Of a stretch of 64,000 nucleotides of DNA, positions 1 to 11,391 are shown piece after piece; the first letter of the stretch is position 1, and each line of letters starts with the position of its first letter. Under the pieces are notes generated by a model, which searched no databases, was not told where the DNA came from, and saw only the letters and a program-made list of their open reading frames with translations. This stretch comes from Stictocephala bisonia (Eukaryota; Arthropoda; Insecta; Hemiptera; Membracidae), in NCBI GenBank assembly GCA_035578905.1, contig JAQJVL010000004.1, positions 6,631,175 through 6,695,174 of the forward strand. The letters are read 5' to 3'. The position numbers and the translations under genes were made by a program.

Positions 1-480
1 AAGTAACTTTGAAATACTGTTAAACTGATTTATACCCCTCTAACAATGCATGATGATAAGTAACTTTGAAATACTGTTAAACTGATTTATACCCCTCTAA
101 CAATGCATGATGATAAGTAACTTTGAAATACTGTTAAACTGATTTATACCCCTCTAACAATGCATGATGATAAGTAACTTTGAAATACTGTTAAACTGAT
201 TTATACCCCTCTAACAATGCATGATGATAAGTATCTTTGAAATACTCTTAAACTGATTTATACCCCTCTAACAATGCATGATGATAAGTAACTTTTAAAT
301 ACTCTTAAAGTGATTTGGAGCCCTCTAAAAGTGTATCATAATAACTAACTAATAAATACCCTTAAACTGATTTGTTCCCCTACAACAGTCTATGATGAGT
401 GCACCCCTCTAACAGTCATGATGGTAACTAATTATGACACACTCTTAAACTGCTTTGTACATCTTCAATGTCGATTTATA
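1..480. repeat. 57-bp tandem array, degenerating to the right
   Basis: About five near-identical 57-bp units begin at base 1, so the array probably continues upstream of the window. Each unit contains aactttgaaatactgttaaa followed by a cccctctaacaatgcatgat block. From about 290 the copies diverge, and the array ends near 480 with ctttgtacatcttcaat. The unit is related to the array at 1965-3625, which shares the cttaaactg, cccctctaac and catgatg blocks. It lies in the intron upstream of the first visible GAS2-like exon. No coding sequence is seen. Confidence 0.93.
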
Positions 481-1964
481 AGAAATACTAATAAGCTGTT
501 TTCTTAGATAATACAATATGAAATGTCATGTACATGTCCCTTAGTCCAATCGGTTATGTAACTAAGTAAGGCTGTTAGTTATGTTGTTAACTAATAGTGA
601 ATGAACGAAGTTATCGCATAGTGTTTCTGATTTAGAACAAGTAACTGATGTAATATCTAATCAGTAAACAGAAGAGTCCGTATTGGCAACACTGCACCGC
701 TCAGTCCGCCAGTGGGCGGGCGTCACCTGCCTCTCATTACCATAGTCACATCTCTCAAGTCCCAGTCTGCGTATTTCTGTTGATATTTAAATATATTTAA
801 ATTGAATTGCAGACTTCTGTTATGAAGGGGTCCATATTTCTAGTTTTTTCTGGGATACAACAATCGATGGGACGTACAAATTGTCAAGTTGAAACTAAAT
901 GACAGTACAGCGTTGGCGAGTTTCGCCATTTCTGTACTTAGCCTACTGATGTATGAATATTGTTAGGCTTACTGATTGCAGTGTGCAAGAGTTGCGCGCT
1001 GTGTCTTCTGACTTGATGGCTGATGTCGTTGCTCACCTCCTACGCTCTTTGAGCCACCTTGTTCGGAAACATTTTTGCTACGTCACAAAAATGTGTCTGA
1101 TGGTAAAGTAGGCGTAGAATATAAAAATCGACTAATGTAAAATTATAGATCTATTACAATTTTATACAACGCTATACAGTATTATCCAGAATTAATAAAA
1201 CGGGAAATTGTTATTTTAGATATTTCAAACGTAATTCTTAAGTTGAAACGAAGCTTGTTGTGTAAGGGAAAGGTTACTACGGCCATCAACCGTATGGTTT
1301 GTCGAGCACCCTCCACTAGTGGGTCTTTATGGTTCACACTTACCTCAGTCTTGCCATTACCATGCGATGTTTTTAACGTTGCAAAGTTGTAAAAAAAAGA
1401 ACGTACTAAAATATGTTTAATGCAATATCACATTCGGCTAATTAGGAGATAAATTCACTCCCAACAATGAAAACACCTTAACTACATCATAAACGCCAGA
1501 ATTGATACTCCCGTCTTTGTTTCCTACAGTTTTATGCAGACCAGTTTTATGCAGTTCGATAAAACTTAATGTCGTAAAATGAAAGTTACGAGTGGTACTT
1601 TCATGAATAATCATTCAGTAGGATTTTTTTTGCGTTGGCTGTATTATCAATCATTCCTGCTTTAGTTACATGTTTTTAAATTTGTCAATAAAACTTTGCG
1701 TGTTAAATACTGCAATAGTTTTCTCCTGCGTCCCTTTTCTGTGAGGGGAACAAATATTCAATAGAATCTGTGAAAATTTACTACACTACCAGCTACTATA
1801 GAGATTTTTTAGCAAATGTACGAAAAGCTGAATAAATGTTTTAGTATATTTAGTAATAAATGAAAAAAATGGATACTGATTCCCTACTCTCGGCATTAGT
1901 GGCGCAGTGCTGTAACCCAGCTACTTATAGGACAAAGTTTTGAGGTGATTATAGGGGATACTCT
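481..1964. other. unique intronic spacer between two related arrays
   Basis: AT-rich sequence with no supported gene, RNA or clear repeat. A moderately GC-rich stretch lies at about 660-780. I see no splice-flanked open frame matching the missing N-terminal CH exon here. Confidence 0.5.
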
Positions 1965-3625
1965 ACTTATTTGGAGGCCTCTAAAAGTGCATCATAATAA
2001 CTAACTAAGAAATACTCTTAAACAGTTTTGTTCCCCTACAACAGTTCATGATGAGTGTACCCCTCTCATGATGGTAACTAACTATGACATACTCTTAAAC
2101 TGGTTTGTTCCCCTACAACAGTTCATGATGAGTGTACCCCTCTCATGATGGTAACTAACTATGACATACTCTTAAACTGGTTTGTTCCCCTACAACAGTT
2201 CATGATGAGTGTACCCCTCTCATGATGGTAACTAACTATGACATACTCTTAAACAGTTTTGTTCTCCTACAACAGTTCATGATGAGTGTACCCCTCTCAT
2301 GATGGTAACTAACTATGACATACTCTTAAACAGTTTTGTTCTCCTACAACAGTTCATGATGAGTGTACCCCTCTCATGATGGTAACTAACTATGACATAC
2401 TCTTAAACTGGTTTGTTCCCCTACAACAGTTCATGATGAGTGTACCCCTCTCATGATGGTAACTAACTATGACATACTCTTAAACAGTTTTGTTCTCCTA
2501 CAACAGTTCATGATGAGTGTACCCCTCTCATGATGGTAACTAACTATGACATATTCTTAAACAGTTTTTTTCTCCTACAACAGTTCATGATGAGTGTACC
2601 CCTCTCATGATGGTAACTAACTATGACGTACTCTTAAACTGGTTTGTTCCCCTACAACAGTTCATGATGAGTGTACCCCTCTCATGATGGTAACTAACTA
2701 TGACATACTCTTAAACTGGTTTGTTCCCCTACAACAGTTCATGATGGTAACTAACTATGACATACTCTTAAACTGGTTTGTTCCCCTACAACAGTTCATG
2801 ATGAGTGTACCCCTCTCATGATGGTAACTAACTATGACATACTCTTAAACAGTTTTGTTCCCCTACAACAGTTCATGATGAGTGTACCCCTCTCATGATG
2901 GTAACTAACTATGACATACCCTTAAACAGTTTTGTTCTCCTACAACAGTTCATGATGAGTGTACCCCTCTCATGATGGTAACTAACTCTGACATACTCTT
3001 AAACTGGTTTGTTCCCCTACAACAGTTCATGATGAGTGTACCCTTCTAACAGTGCATGATGGTAACTAACTATGACATACAGCACTCTTCAACTGTTTGT
3101 TCCACTACATCAGTTCATGATGAGTGTACCCTTCTAACAGTGCATGATGGTAACTAACTATGACATACAGCACTCTTCAACTGTTTGTTCCACTACAACA
3201 GTTCATGATGAGTGTACCCTTCTAACAGTGCATGATGGTAACTAACTATGACATACAGCACTCTTCAACTGTTTTGTTCCCCTACAACAGTGCATGATGG
3301 TAACTAACTATGACATACAGTACTCTTCAACTGTTTTGTTCCACTACAACAGTTCATGATGAGTGTACCCTTCTAACAGTGCATGATGGTAACTAATTAT
3401 GACATACAGTACCCTTCAACTGTTTTGTTCCACTACAACAGTTCATGATGAGTGTACCCTTCTAACAGTGCATGATGGTAACTAACTATGACATACAGTA
3501 CTCTTCAACTGTTTGTTCCACTACAACAGTTCATGATGAGTGTACCCCTCTCATGATGGTAACTAACTATGGCATACAGTACTCTTCAACTGTTTTGTAC
3601 ATCTTCAATAGTCTTCAATAGAGAT
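1965..3625. repeat. 77-bp tandem array passing into 88-bp units
   Basis: Units start with gtaactaactatgacatac. From about 2074 the spacing between starts is 77 bp (2074, 2151 and so on). From about 3030 a longer variant with an extra agtgcatgatg-type block and an inserted cagcactcttcaa has 88-bp spacing (3062 to 3150). Several units are shortened by internal deletion, for example near 2740 and 3290. Both ends match the ends of the 1-480 array: the left edge carries cctctaaaagtgcatcataa and the right edge ttgtacatcttcaat. The two arrays are therefore likely products of one duplicated locus. Noncoding and intronic. Confidence 0.93.
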
Positions 3626-5302
3626 AGTAGATTTTATGCTCAGTCCTCTTAAGAAACATATGGCTCAATGGTTGCCATCGACGTGGACACTACAAGAGAA
3701 GTCTGGGATATCCATGTTGCAAGGTAGTCAAGGTTCAGATGTTGTGTAGGGAAGAAAACTGAGTGGCAGACTTGTTATCTGAAAATCAGACCAATACTTT
3801 GTGGTTTGAATTCCACGTAAAGCTGTAGCCCCTTAGTTGCCCTGGCTATTGGCTATTAATAAATAGTTCTTTCTGAGGAACAGTCTACCTTAGTAACAAT
3901 GACTACACTTGTTCATCTACACTCATTACACTCATTTACCCCCTCATATTCGCCCATAGCTCTACGATCGGCGTTTTACAAATGAATAATGTTTTGACTA
4001 AATCCATTACCATTTTTAAAACTTCCGTAAATTTAAATTATTTGCTATGCAATTGCCAAACTTTGATTTATAGTGTTGTTACTTGTTATCAGTGAAGAAA
4101 CACGTCACTCTGAGACGTACTTATATAGGTTTGTTACTCGTGTTTCGTATGTTTTTTAGGCTTAAGCTATATTATATTATATAAGGTACACTATTTTTCT
4201 TTAAGTACCATTAATACTAGGCAGTACTAGCAAAATCGATCGACTTCACGACTCCCAAGTAGCTACCCTGGTTAGCGGTCAGTTCATTTGAACGAATCCT
4301 AAACCGATTTATCCAACCACGCACCCTGTAATCGGCAAGAGTGGACTATTACAGCAGGTTTATGAAAACTGACCTCTTTACAATCACATTCCTTGTCGTG
4401 GGCTTGATCAAATATACAGAAGTACTTGGCTATAGGTTACAATGTCGGATGAAGGACACTAAAAACCCTTCATTTACGATTAAGTGAGAAGTCTATAATG
4501 AAATAAGAAAAACGTGGTTAGTTAAAGCTGTTGTAATATTTGTAATCGATGGCAATACTCTCAGCGAGGCAAGAGTTGTCCTCTGGCGAACATGCCTAAC
4601 TGCTCATTGCAGGCGCTATCTGCCGTTTGTGCAGCTCTCCTTGGGCTGAGATACTCAATGTTTTTAAATGTAAATCTTAAAATTAATGTTTTACATTGAA
4701 ATAATTAATTCAGCCAATATATTATTCTCAAGGTGTAGTATCATATTGGCAGATACAGAGATTGCCGGGGTACAAAGTAACACATATCACAAATCCCAAT
4801 AATTAACGTCCAATTTAATTATTACAAACTAAAAAAATAATAATCATGCAAATTTTTACAATTTCAAAAGGATATTATACTTGTGTGTGTCACGTACATA
4901 TATTTGATAAAAATTGGTTTATTATTGAAGTCTTAATTAAAAATAGAAGTTATTTTAAACCATTTTTATTTATTTTTTAATTAAATGGTAATTTCTATTT
5001 CATTTGATAAACAATGCTCAATAATTATTAAATACCAAATCTACAGGAATAAGTTTCAAACAAAAGAATCAGTTGTAAAAAGTGCAGTACAGGAAATTGA
5101 GTGCCTTCAAAATATATTGATACTACATGAACGCTCAGCTGCATTGCAGATCGAGCCAGAAGGCATCTCCTGTTTCGCAAAGTATACATTAAGATTACCG
5201 CAGAATTACTAAATACTAATTTTATCGTACTTATATAGGTTTGTGGATTAAAACATCCATTTTACATAAGTTCTCACTAGTAATATTTTCTGTTTGTTAC
5301 AG
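3626..5302. other. intron sequence up to the CH exon
   Basis: AT-rich intronic DNA without a supported gene. A short stretch at 3757-3822 looks faintly tRNA-like (see findings). The intron ends in the pyrimidine-rich acceptor tgtttgttacag at 5291-5302. Confidence 0.6.
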
Positions 5303-5603
5303 CATGCCAACAGTGTGAGGAAGTACGCGGAGGAATACGTCTCACGCCGACAGAAGTACAGCAAATCTGGAGCAGCCATTGCAGCCTCCGTCCTCAAGTT
5401 GTCCTGCGTGAGGTCCTTCCCTGGTGCCAAGGCCGGGACATTTTTCGCGCGTGACAATGTCTCCAACTTCATATCCTGGTGCCGAAGGGGCCTCGGTGTC
5501 TTTGAATGTCTGCTCTTCGAGACCGATGATCTCATCATGCGCAAGAATGAGAAACACGTAATACTTTGCCTGTTGGAAGTCGCCCGGCGAGGTGCTAAGA
5601 TCG
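5303..5603 (+). CDS. pigs: GAS2-like protein (pickled eggs family), CH-domain exon
   Basis: First visible exon of a GAS2-like actin-microtubule linker. It encodes 100 residues starting [12 protein letters not shown] and ending in ARRGAKIG, which is the C-terminal two thirds of a calponin-homology domain. Hallmarks are [15 protein letters not shown], the [14 protein letters not shown] helix and the family-specific VARRGAKIG end; in GAS2 proteins this domain binds F-actin. The acceptor is at 5301-5302 and the donor gtcagt begins at 5604, leaving phase 1. The split Gly codon is completed by the exon at 17110. The N-terminal CH part and the start codon are not in the window. The frame has no disruption. 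The overlapping antisense open frames here are shadows of this exon. Confidence 0.95.
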
Positions 5604-6229
5604 GTCAGTACTGTTCTTCTTCTATTTGTATTTAATTTATAAGCTACAAAGGCATTGAGCCCTATCATCAAATATGTCTGCTGGTTAATTACTTAACGGA
5701 ATACCTTTTTTATTCGTAAAAATAGAATAGCTGCATAATACATTTTTCAAAAGAGCTTGAATATTGTTCAGAAATAGTTAAAATGTGCAAATGTACCACT
5801 TATAGTTAAATGATTTTAAAATTATCATTCCCGTGAATAAAAGCAGTCAATAATACAAATACTATAATAATAATATTACTAATATTGTGAATAAATCAAT
5901 GCTATTTTGACAATAGTAAAATTATTGTTATTCCCTTAAAACGAACTAAATCTTGAATAGGGCGAAACACTTGGCATTCACTGCCACCACCGACATGTTC
6001 AACTTACGTAATATATATTTTCGTTCCGACCATCCCTTACGATACATCTTCCAAACGAATTGTACAATAATAAAAAAATTAATTTAAATATTGTCACGTT
6101 TACTTAAAATTATATTTAAAAAACTATATTTCTGATGTGTGGTCTCCATTTCCGTCAAAATAGACAGTCAACCAATGTAAATTTAGGAAATTGTACGTTC
6201 TTCAACTTTGTACATAGCTGCTTACTTAT
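5604..6229. other. start of intron 1, no feature seen
   Basis: AT-rich intronic sequence after the CH exon donor. Nothing identifiable. Confidence 0.5.
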
Positions 6230-6492
6230 TTGTTTGGAAAAGAAGGTTAAAATAAAGACTTCAAACTATTGTAAATATTTTTATATTTCATCTGTAAGAC
6301 TAATTAGAATTTGCAAAACAATTCTTACTTGCAGTTTCATTCTTGATCAAATGCAAATTTGTTTGGAAAAATCCGTTTAAAAATAACTATTTAATCTTGA
6401 TACAGTGTGATCGTATGATCGATTCGAAAATAACATTGCTCTTTTGGGATTAAAAAAAAACATTACCGACAGCCTATGCAGATTCGTAATAC
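6230..6492 (+). mobile_element. 5'-truncated or diverged copy of a TTAA-type MITE
   Basis: This segment matches the right half of the complete elements at 47321-47744 (same orientation) and 57470-57884 (opposite orientation). Shared blocks include gtttcattcttgatcaaa, aaatccgtttaaaaataac, ttcgaaaataacattg and the terminal ccgacagcctatgcag. The left terminal inverted repeat cannot be found, so this copy is truncated or badly eroded. It carries no coding sequence. The family is non-autonomous and its mobilising transposase is not in the window. Confidence 0.7.
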
Positions 6493-6559
6493 ATGGCGTG
6501 ACTTCATAAGCCTCCTTCTTGCAGGTTGAGCCAGTTACTCTGGCAGTACTACGTGGATC

Positions 6560-6599
6560 AACATCGTTGACGCACGTAGAGGTGTGCGTCAACGATGTT
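6560..6599. repeat. perfect 16-bp hairpin
   Basis: aacatcgttgacgcac (6560-6575) is followed, after the 8-base loop gtagaggt, by its exact reverse complement at 6584-6599. It sits about 70 bp past the end of the MITE remnant in intron 1. Function unknown; it could be an element terminus or an extruding palindrome. Confidence 0.9.
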
Positions 6600-7278
6600 T
6601 TGATAGTTTGACGTGTCAAGTTATCTATCTAACGCGTGTTTGTGTTGCGTGAGGATGTAGACAGAGGACCATATGTGGGTTTGACACACAAGTGTCACTG
6701 GAGACAGGCAGACATGTTGACAAACACAGATAGGCAAGGGAGATGAGAGGAAGAGGTGACAAGGATTTCCTTGGTGACGAGTTATCGCATCAGTGATAAG
6801 GCAGTACAGTGGATGACTCTGTTTTGTCTTTTGATTATCGTTACATAAATATTGTTATCCTCTTTTAGGTTTTTGTCGTGAACGCAGAAAAAATTGCTTT
6901 TTGGCAAAGTAACAGAACGTCGAATTAAAACGTGAAATGTATAGTATATCGTTTCATAGTTCGTTAAACAAGTATAAATTTAAAAATATTTATATCAATT
7001 GTTCAATCATAAATAATACATTTCAGTCGTGATAACTAATTGAGTCATTGTATACTGAATAAACTACGTTAGATGACTAATATACAGGGTGTACCAAAAC
7101 CTGTGGAGGGCATTATATTTTGTTAACCATTGAAGATAAAGCAAGAACACTTCACACAATCATACTATCCCTAACAATCTACTTTTTGACGCAAATATCA
7201 TCGTTTTCTATTATTCTAGGGACGGTCCACAAGGAGTAAGAAGAAAACTTTTATTTAGAGCATAGGTTGATATATACA

Positions 7279-7548
7279 TTAACGTGTTCACTGCGGGTGG
7301 CCCAGTACTGGCCAACCACACTACCCACTATTCCGTCAGTGTGAGCTGAGGATCGATCCAGGATGAAAAGTTATGTTGTTTTTGTGTCGTTTGTGTGCCT
7401 CTAATGTTACGTTCCAATATCCGATATGGTATCTGTAAAGTTGTGTTAATTATATTAGGTGTTTGTGTTAGTGTTAGTGACGTAATATAGTTGTTCAGCA
7501 TATGGGGCTGGTATTATCGATATTGGTCCCGCAGTGAACGTGTTTTAA
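7279..7548. mobile_element. 270-bp MITE with TTAA flanks, nested in the left foldback arm
   Basis: Bounded by TTAA on both sides (7279-7282 and 7545-7548). The near-terminal inverted repeats are gttcactgcggg and, inverted, cccgcagtgaac. The corresponding place in the right arm of the host foldback (near 8440) lacks this sequence, so the palindrome itself shows an empty site. A TTAA target duplication is characteristic of piggyBac-type elements; that assignment is inference. No coding sequence. Confidence 0.75.
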
Positions 7549-8496
7549 CGGTCTTTATTAGTAGAACACAGTGCCGCAAACCTGACCTTAAAAGTAGTAT
7601 TCTATATAGACAAAATGGCGATGAATAAAGTAACAAACTTGAGCTTGATGAAAATGTAGAAGTATGTTGAACCATGTTAGATTAATGCCATAGCTGCCAT
7701 GGATACTCTGTCTAAAAACCAATTTTTAAAGCAAATCTTAATAATTTATCACATCATAGGGATGGTTTCCATGGAGTCAGAAAAATAAAGAGAGAATAAG
7801 TAAAAGTTGTATATCAGAATAAAGTTCTTTACAAAGAGAAGAAAATGCTACAACTCAGGCTATGACAGGTCCATCTTACATAAAATGGCAGTGGATAAAA
7901 TGTACAAAATTGAGCTTTTCAAAAAACATTCTGTCGTAGTTCTCATATAATTTTCCCAGTGGATGTAAAGATTACTCATAAATTGGAAAGCCTTTATTTA
8001 TATACAGGATTGTTTGCTATTGTAACCCATAGAAAGAAAGTAATTGTAAGGCAATGTTCAATTAGCTTTATTTTGTACAACTATTGCCATTTTATGTAGG
8101 ATGGAACTTTTATGATTGATTTTGTAGCATTGTGTTCTCTTTGAAAAGATCTTTAATTTGATATAGAACTAGATCTATTCTCACTTTGACTCCACGGGAA
8201 ACACCCCCCTTATGTGATAAATTATTAATGTTTGCTTTAAAGATATGTGTTAGGCACAGTATTCATGTTATATATGTTATTGATTCATGATTCGTGTTTT
8301 ACATGATATACATTGGTTCAATAAACTAATCAATTGTTTATCAAGCTCAATTTTGTTACTTTAAACAGCCGCCATTTTGGCTAGGGCGATCCTTTTGAGG
8401 TCAGTTTGGCACCGTGTTCTACTAATAGAGACCTTTGATATAATGTAAATCTTAACCAATGCTCTAATTTAAGGTTTTCTTCTTAAACTTTACCTT

Positions 8497-8840
8497 TTTT
8501 TTAGATAGATAAGCATTTTTATTCTCAAAAAAACAATAATTACAATATAAAGATCATATAAACAGTGGAAATAGTTCCCCTCATGGGCACATGCCTGTGG
8601 GAGGGGAACGGGCCACTACCAGCCAGACGTAAAATAAAATGAAAATGTTACTATTATGTAAACAAAAAATAAATGAATACGTATATAAATAAACTTGTTT
8701 CATAACAATTATTACTTAAATTACAAAATTACAATGAGACACTTTTATAAACTAAATTTCGTAACAATAGAAGCCACAGCAAATAAAATAAAAATTAAAT
8801 AAATAAAAACTAATAATAATTAATTATTAGTTTTTTTTTA
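8497..8840 (-). mobile_element. 3' fragment of a non-LTR retrotransposon inserted in the right foldback arm
   Basis: Read on the - strand, this insert ends with gagaataaaaatgcttatc followed by a short A run at 8497-8505, which resembles a LINE 3' UTR with poly(A). Its left-arm counterpart in the surrounding palindrome is uninterrupted at this point, which defines the insert by comparison. It contains a GC-rich cccgttcccctcccacag stretch but no open frame, consistent with a 5'-truncated copy. The family cannot be named. Confidence 0.55.
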
Positions 8841-9002
8841 ACTCCTTTAGGACCGTCCCCAGTATGATAGAAAAACATTGATATTTGCTTCAAAAAATAT
8901 ATTTTTATATATAGTATATATGTATAAAGTGTTATTGCTTTATCTGCAATGGTTCAACAAAAATAATGTCTTAATTACGTCCTTTGCTCTACACTCTGTA
9001 TA

Positions 9003-9987
9003 TTACATAAAGTGTAATGGGTAGTCTCATTACACTCATATATTACATAAAGTGTAATAAATGAAGAAGCATACAAAGTGACAAGTACACAAGGCAACAA
9101 ACAATTAATGGTCACTTCCTCAAAACATTGCAAAATTCTGTATTTTAGTTAGTTTTCAATACCACTCGCTATAGCATAAAAAAAGTTGAGTGGACAGTTC
9201 ACGAATTATTTTACAAATCACTCTCAACATGTAAAAATTTAAATGATTCAAAGTGTATTCCAGAAAATACATAACTTAATAACAAACGATGAAGAAAAAT
9301 TAAAGGCTACACAATATACTGCAAAGTTATTAATAAATAATAAATATCCTTAAAAAATAATTGAAAAGGAGATATAAAAAATAGAATCAAACCTAGAAGA
9401 CACAACAATGAAAATTCCAAGTATATAACCACAATTCCACTTATAAAAGGAGTTTCAGGAAAAATTAGAAAAATCAACTCAACATTCAATACCCGTTCTT
9501 CTTTTAGTTCAACATTTTACATTTACATCGTAGTTAATTAAAAAATTAAAATCTACCAACAAAATTGAAGAATCTAAAAATATAATTTACAAAATTGATT
9601 GTGAATAAAACATACATTGTCCAAACCTCTAGACCTTTAAGTACTAGAGTCAAAGAACACATATTTAATTACAAAACACAAAATAAAAAAATAAAAATTA
9701 GTAGAACACTCTCAAAATGAAAATCATGAATTAAATTGAAAATGTCTGCATATATGTTATAAAAGAACAATGTACATCACAACCATCTATAAATGTTGGT
9801 AATATATACTTACCTTTAGTTAAAGAAGAGATTGAACATGAAATAATCAATTGTAAATGACATGTTGCAGTTTATTATTTCATTTTAAAATACTTTTCAC
9901 TAATCCATTTAAATTTTAAATTCTTTAAAACTATTTATATTTTAATTTATATTGTTTTAATGATATGTTTTTTCTGTACATTTTAAA
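9003..9987. other. very AT-rich intron sequence
   Basis: Low-complexity AT-rich DNA. A local duplication of atattacataaagtgtaat lies near 8999 and 9040, with a gtgtaatg/cattacac hairpin between the copies. The open frame at 9307-9489 (-) is a hydrophobic low-complexity reading of AT-rich DNA and is not accepted as a gene. Confidence 0.5.
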
Positions 9988-10011
9988 CTGATGATGCCTT
10001 AACCGGCGAAA
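9988..10011 (+). ncRNA. possible hammerhead-like core / retroelement 3'-end motif
   Basis: The order is ctgatga, a short stem that can pair (gcc...ggc), then gaaa at 10008-10011. This is the arrangement of the conserved hammerhead ribozyme core. A GU/AC helix could follow, but the expected U next to the cleavage site is not seen and stem I is weak. Similar CTGATGATG...CGAAA strings occur at the 3' ends of many arthropod retroelements, so it may only mark such a remnant. Confidence 0.25.
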
Positions 10012-11006
10012 GTGCCATACAGTTTTTTAATAATTTATTTCTATTACCAAATGTTTGTGTGGTGAGTGGGAAATTCAAGGACTTTAAATTTTAGCTTTTA
10101 AAACTGTAGGTAAAATAATCTTCTCAGTTGTATTCAACTTTCATTGAATATGCCATAAAATAATCCTAAACTGCGCGACATCTGTGGCGTGATGAACTGC
10201 ATCCCAGTTAATATTGGTTAGATGAGTTTCCCTCAAAATTTACTTTCTTAGTCCTGATGCTTTATGTCAAAAATGTTCTTGTTGTTTTTACTTAATGCTA
10301 CTAAAACTTTGTCACTAATAATACGAAAAATGTCTGATTTAAAGTTCCTTAGATTTGTGTGCCTTAGAAAAATGTGATCTATACATGATGAGTGTTCCGC
10401 AGTAGATTGTGCTATCTGATATAAAGTAGATAAAAACTAAGGCTGTGGTTAAAAAGGTAATATTCTGTATCTGGATTGATCTTTTTAATGTCTATATTTA
10501 AAAATCATAACAATAGCATTAGGTTTAAACTTTTCGAATATTGGTTGGAATTCAATTACGAATTCAGTAACAGAAAAATCGTGCTACCTATAAACACCAA
10601 ATAATGACGGTGTTAAATTTTAAAAATGGTATGTTAAAGTATTATATCCGTAGATTACATGTTCAATCAATTACATTTACTTTAAACCTACCACTAACAA
10701 AAATTACAATTCCAAAAGCACACGAAAACAACCATTACAGTTATGAACAGCTGTACAATTGGGGATTTTATGACGGTAAACTTCTGTAGTAAACATCAAA
10801 GTTTCATTTAAAATTGAATCGTAATGTTCAGCTATATTTTTTGTGGATACAATTATTACAGAGATTTGTAATATTTTTACGAATAAAGGATTACTTATGA
10901 TTTTTATTTACTGGTAAAAAGACTTATCCAATGTATCGAGTAACTGCTTCATGCTCATTGAATAGATTATACAATATATTTAGCTGATTTAAATAGAAAG
11001 TTTAGT
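10012..11006. other. intron 1 sequence, no feature seen
   Basis: AT-rich. The 61-residue open frame at 10604-10789 has no recognisable motif or gene context. Confidence 0.5.
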
Positions 11007-11043
11007 AATTTGATACTTACTTAAATACAGTAAGTATCAAATT
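11007..11043. repeat. perfect 15-bp hairpin
   Basis: aatttgatacttact (11007-11021) and its exact reverse complement (11029-11043) are separated by 7 bases. It lies just downstream, on the - strand, of the ORF1-like fragment at 11089-11391, so it could belong to that element's 3' region. Confidence 0.85.
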
Positions 11044-11088
11044 CTATCGACACTATCTAAGTCTAAATCTAAATCAAAAGTATCGACA

Positions 11089-11391
11089 CTAATCTAAGTC
11101 CAGCAAAGTGTCGATATTCTCACATCGGCCCCCCTCGCTTCGACAAATGGAGATCTTGCCATCTCTGCTCCAGACATACTTGTAGCCCTTCAATCTGGCT
11201 GCCTCCTTGATCCTTGATAGCAGCAGTTTGTTCTCCGGTGAGAGATGCTTATTGACGAGCCCACTGAAGCTGGGATGGATCTTGTTTGCCGTCAATGGCC
11301 GTACATTCTTGAACCCCGCGTTCCAAACATCTCTTTTTTTCATCGGTTGAAAACCTAACGACAGTATGTCTTCTAATATTAAGGAAGCCAA
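11089..11391 (-). pseudogene. LINE ORF1 fragment with FP25K-like C-terminal domain
   Basis: A 100-residue antisense frame whose second half matches the C-terminal domain shared by baculovirus FP25K and the ORF1/gag proteins of many insect non-LTR retrotransposons. The key stretch is HLSPENKLLLSRIKEAAR followed by KGYKYVWSRDGKISI, ending in an acidic Leu-rich tail (residues about 49-100). In LINEs this protein coats the element RNA. Upstream ORF1 sequence and any downstream endonuclease/RT are absent, so this is an isolated remnant in intron 1. A baculovirus origin is unlikely because the domain is common in insect LINEs. Confidence 0.6.

Larger units (their letters stand above)
7081..9002. 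mobile_element. 1.9-kb palindromic foldback transposon (non-autonomous)
   Basis: The ends are tatacagggtgta and, inverted, tacactctgtata, and the similarity continues inward over almost the whole element. The left half (to about 7925) is the diverged reverse complement of the right half (from about 8045). Examples of paired blocks are aaccattgaagataaagcaa with ttgctttatctgcaatggtt, gtagaacacagtgcc with ggcaccgtgttctac, and taataatttatcacat with atgtgataaattatta. Each arm repeats a degenerate submodule around gggacggtcc...aaggagt. Two younger insertions interrupt the palindrome, one per arm (7279-7548 and 8497-8840). A flanking TA suggests a TA target, though the target duplication is not proven. 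There is no transposase frame, so it depends on another element. Confidence 0.85.

Noticed and set aside
5248..5671. Antisense open frames opposite the CH exon (98 and 109 codons)
   Set aside because: They lie opposite a strongly conserved exon with good splice sites and show no domain; they are shadows of it.
11089..11391. Endogenous baculovirus FP25K gene
   Set aside because: The domain is standard in insect LINE ORF1 proteins and no other viral gene is nearby.
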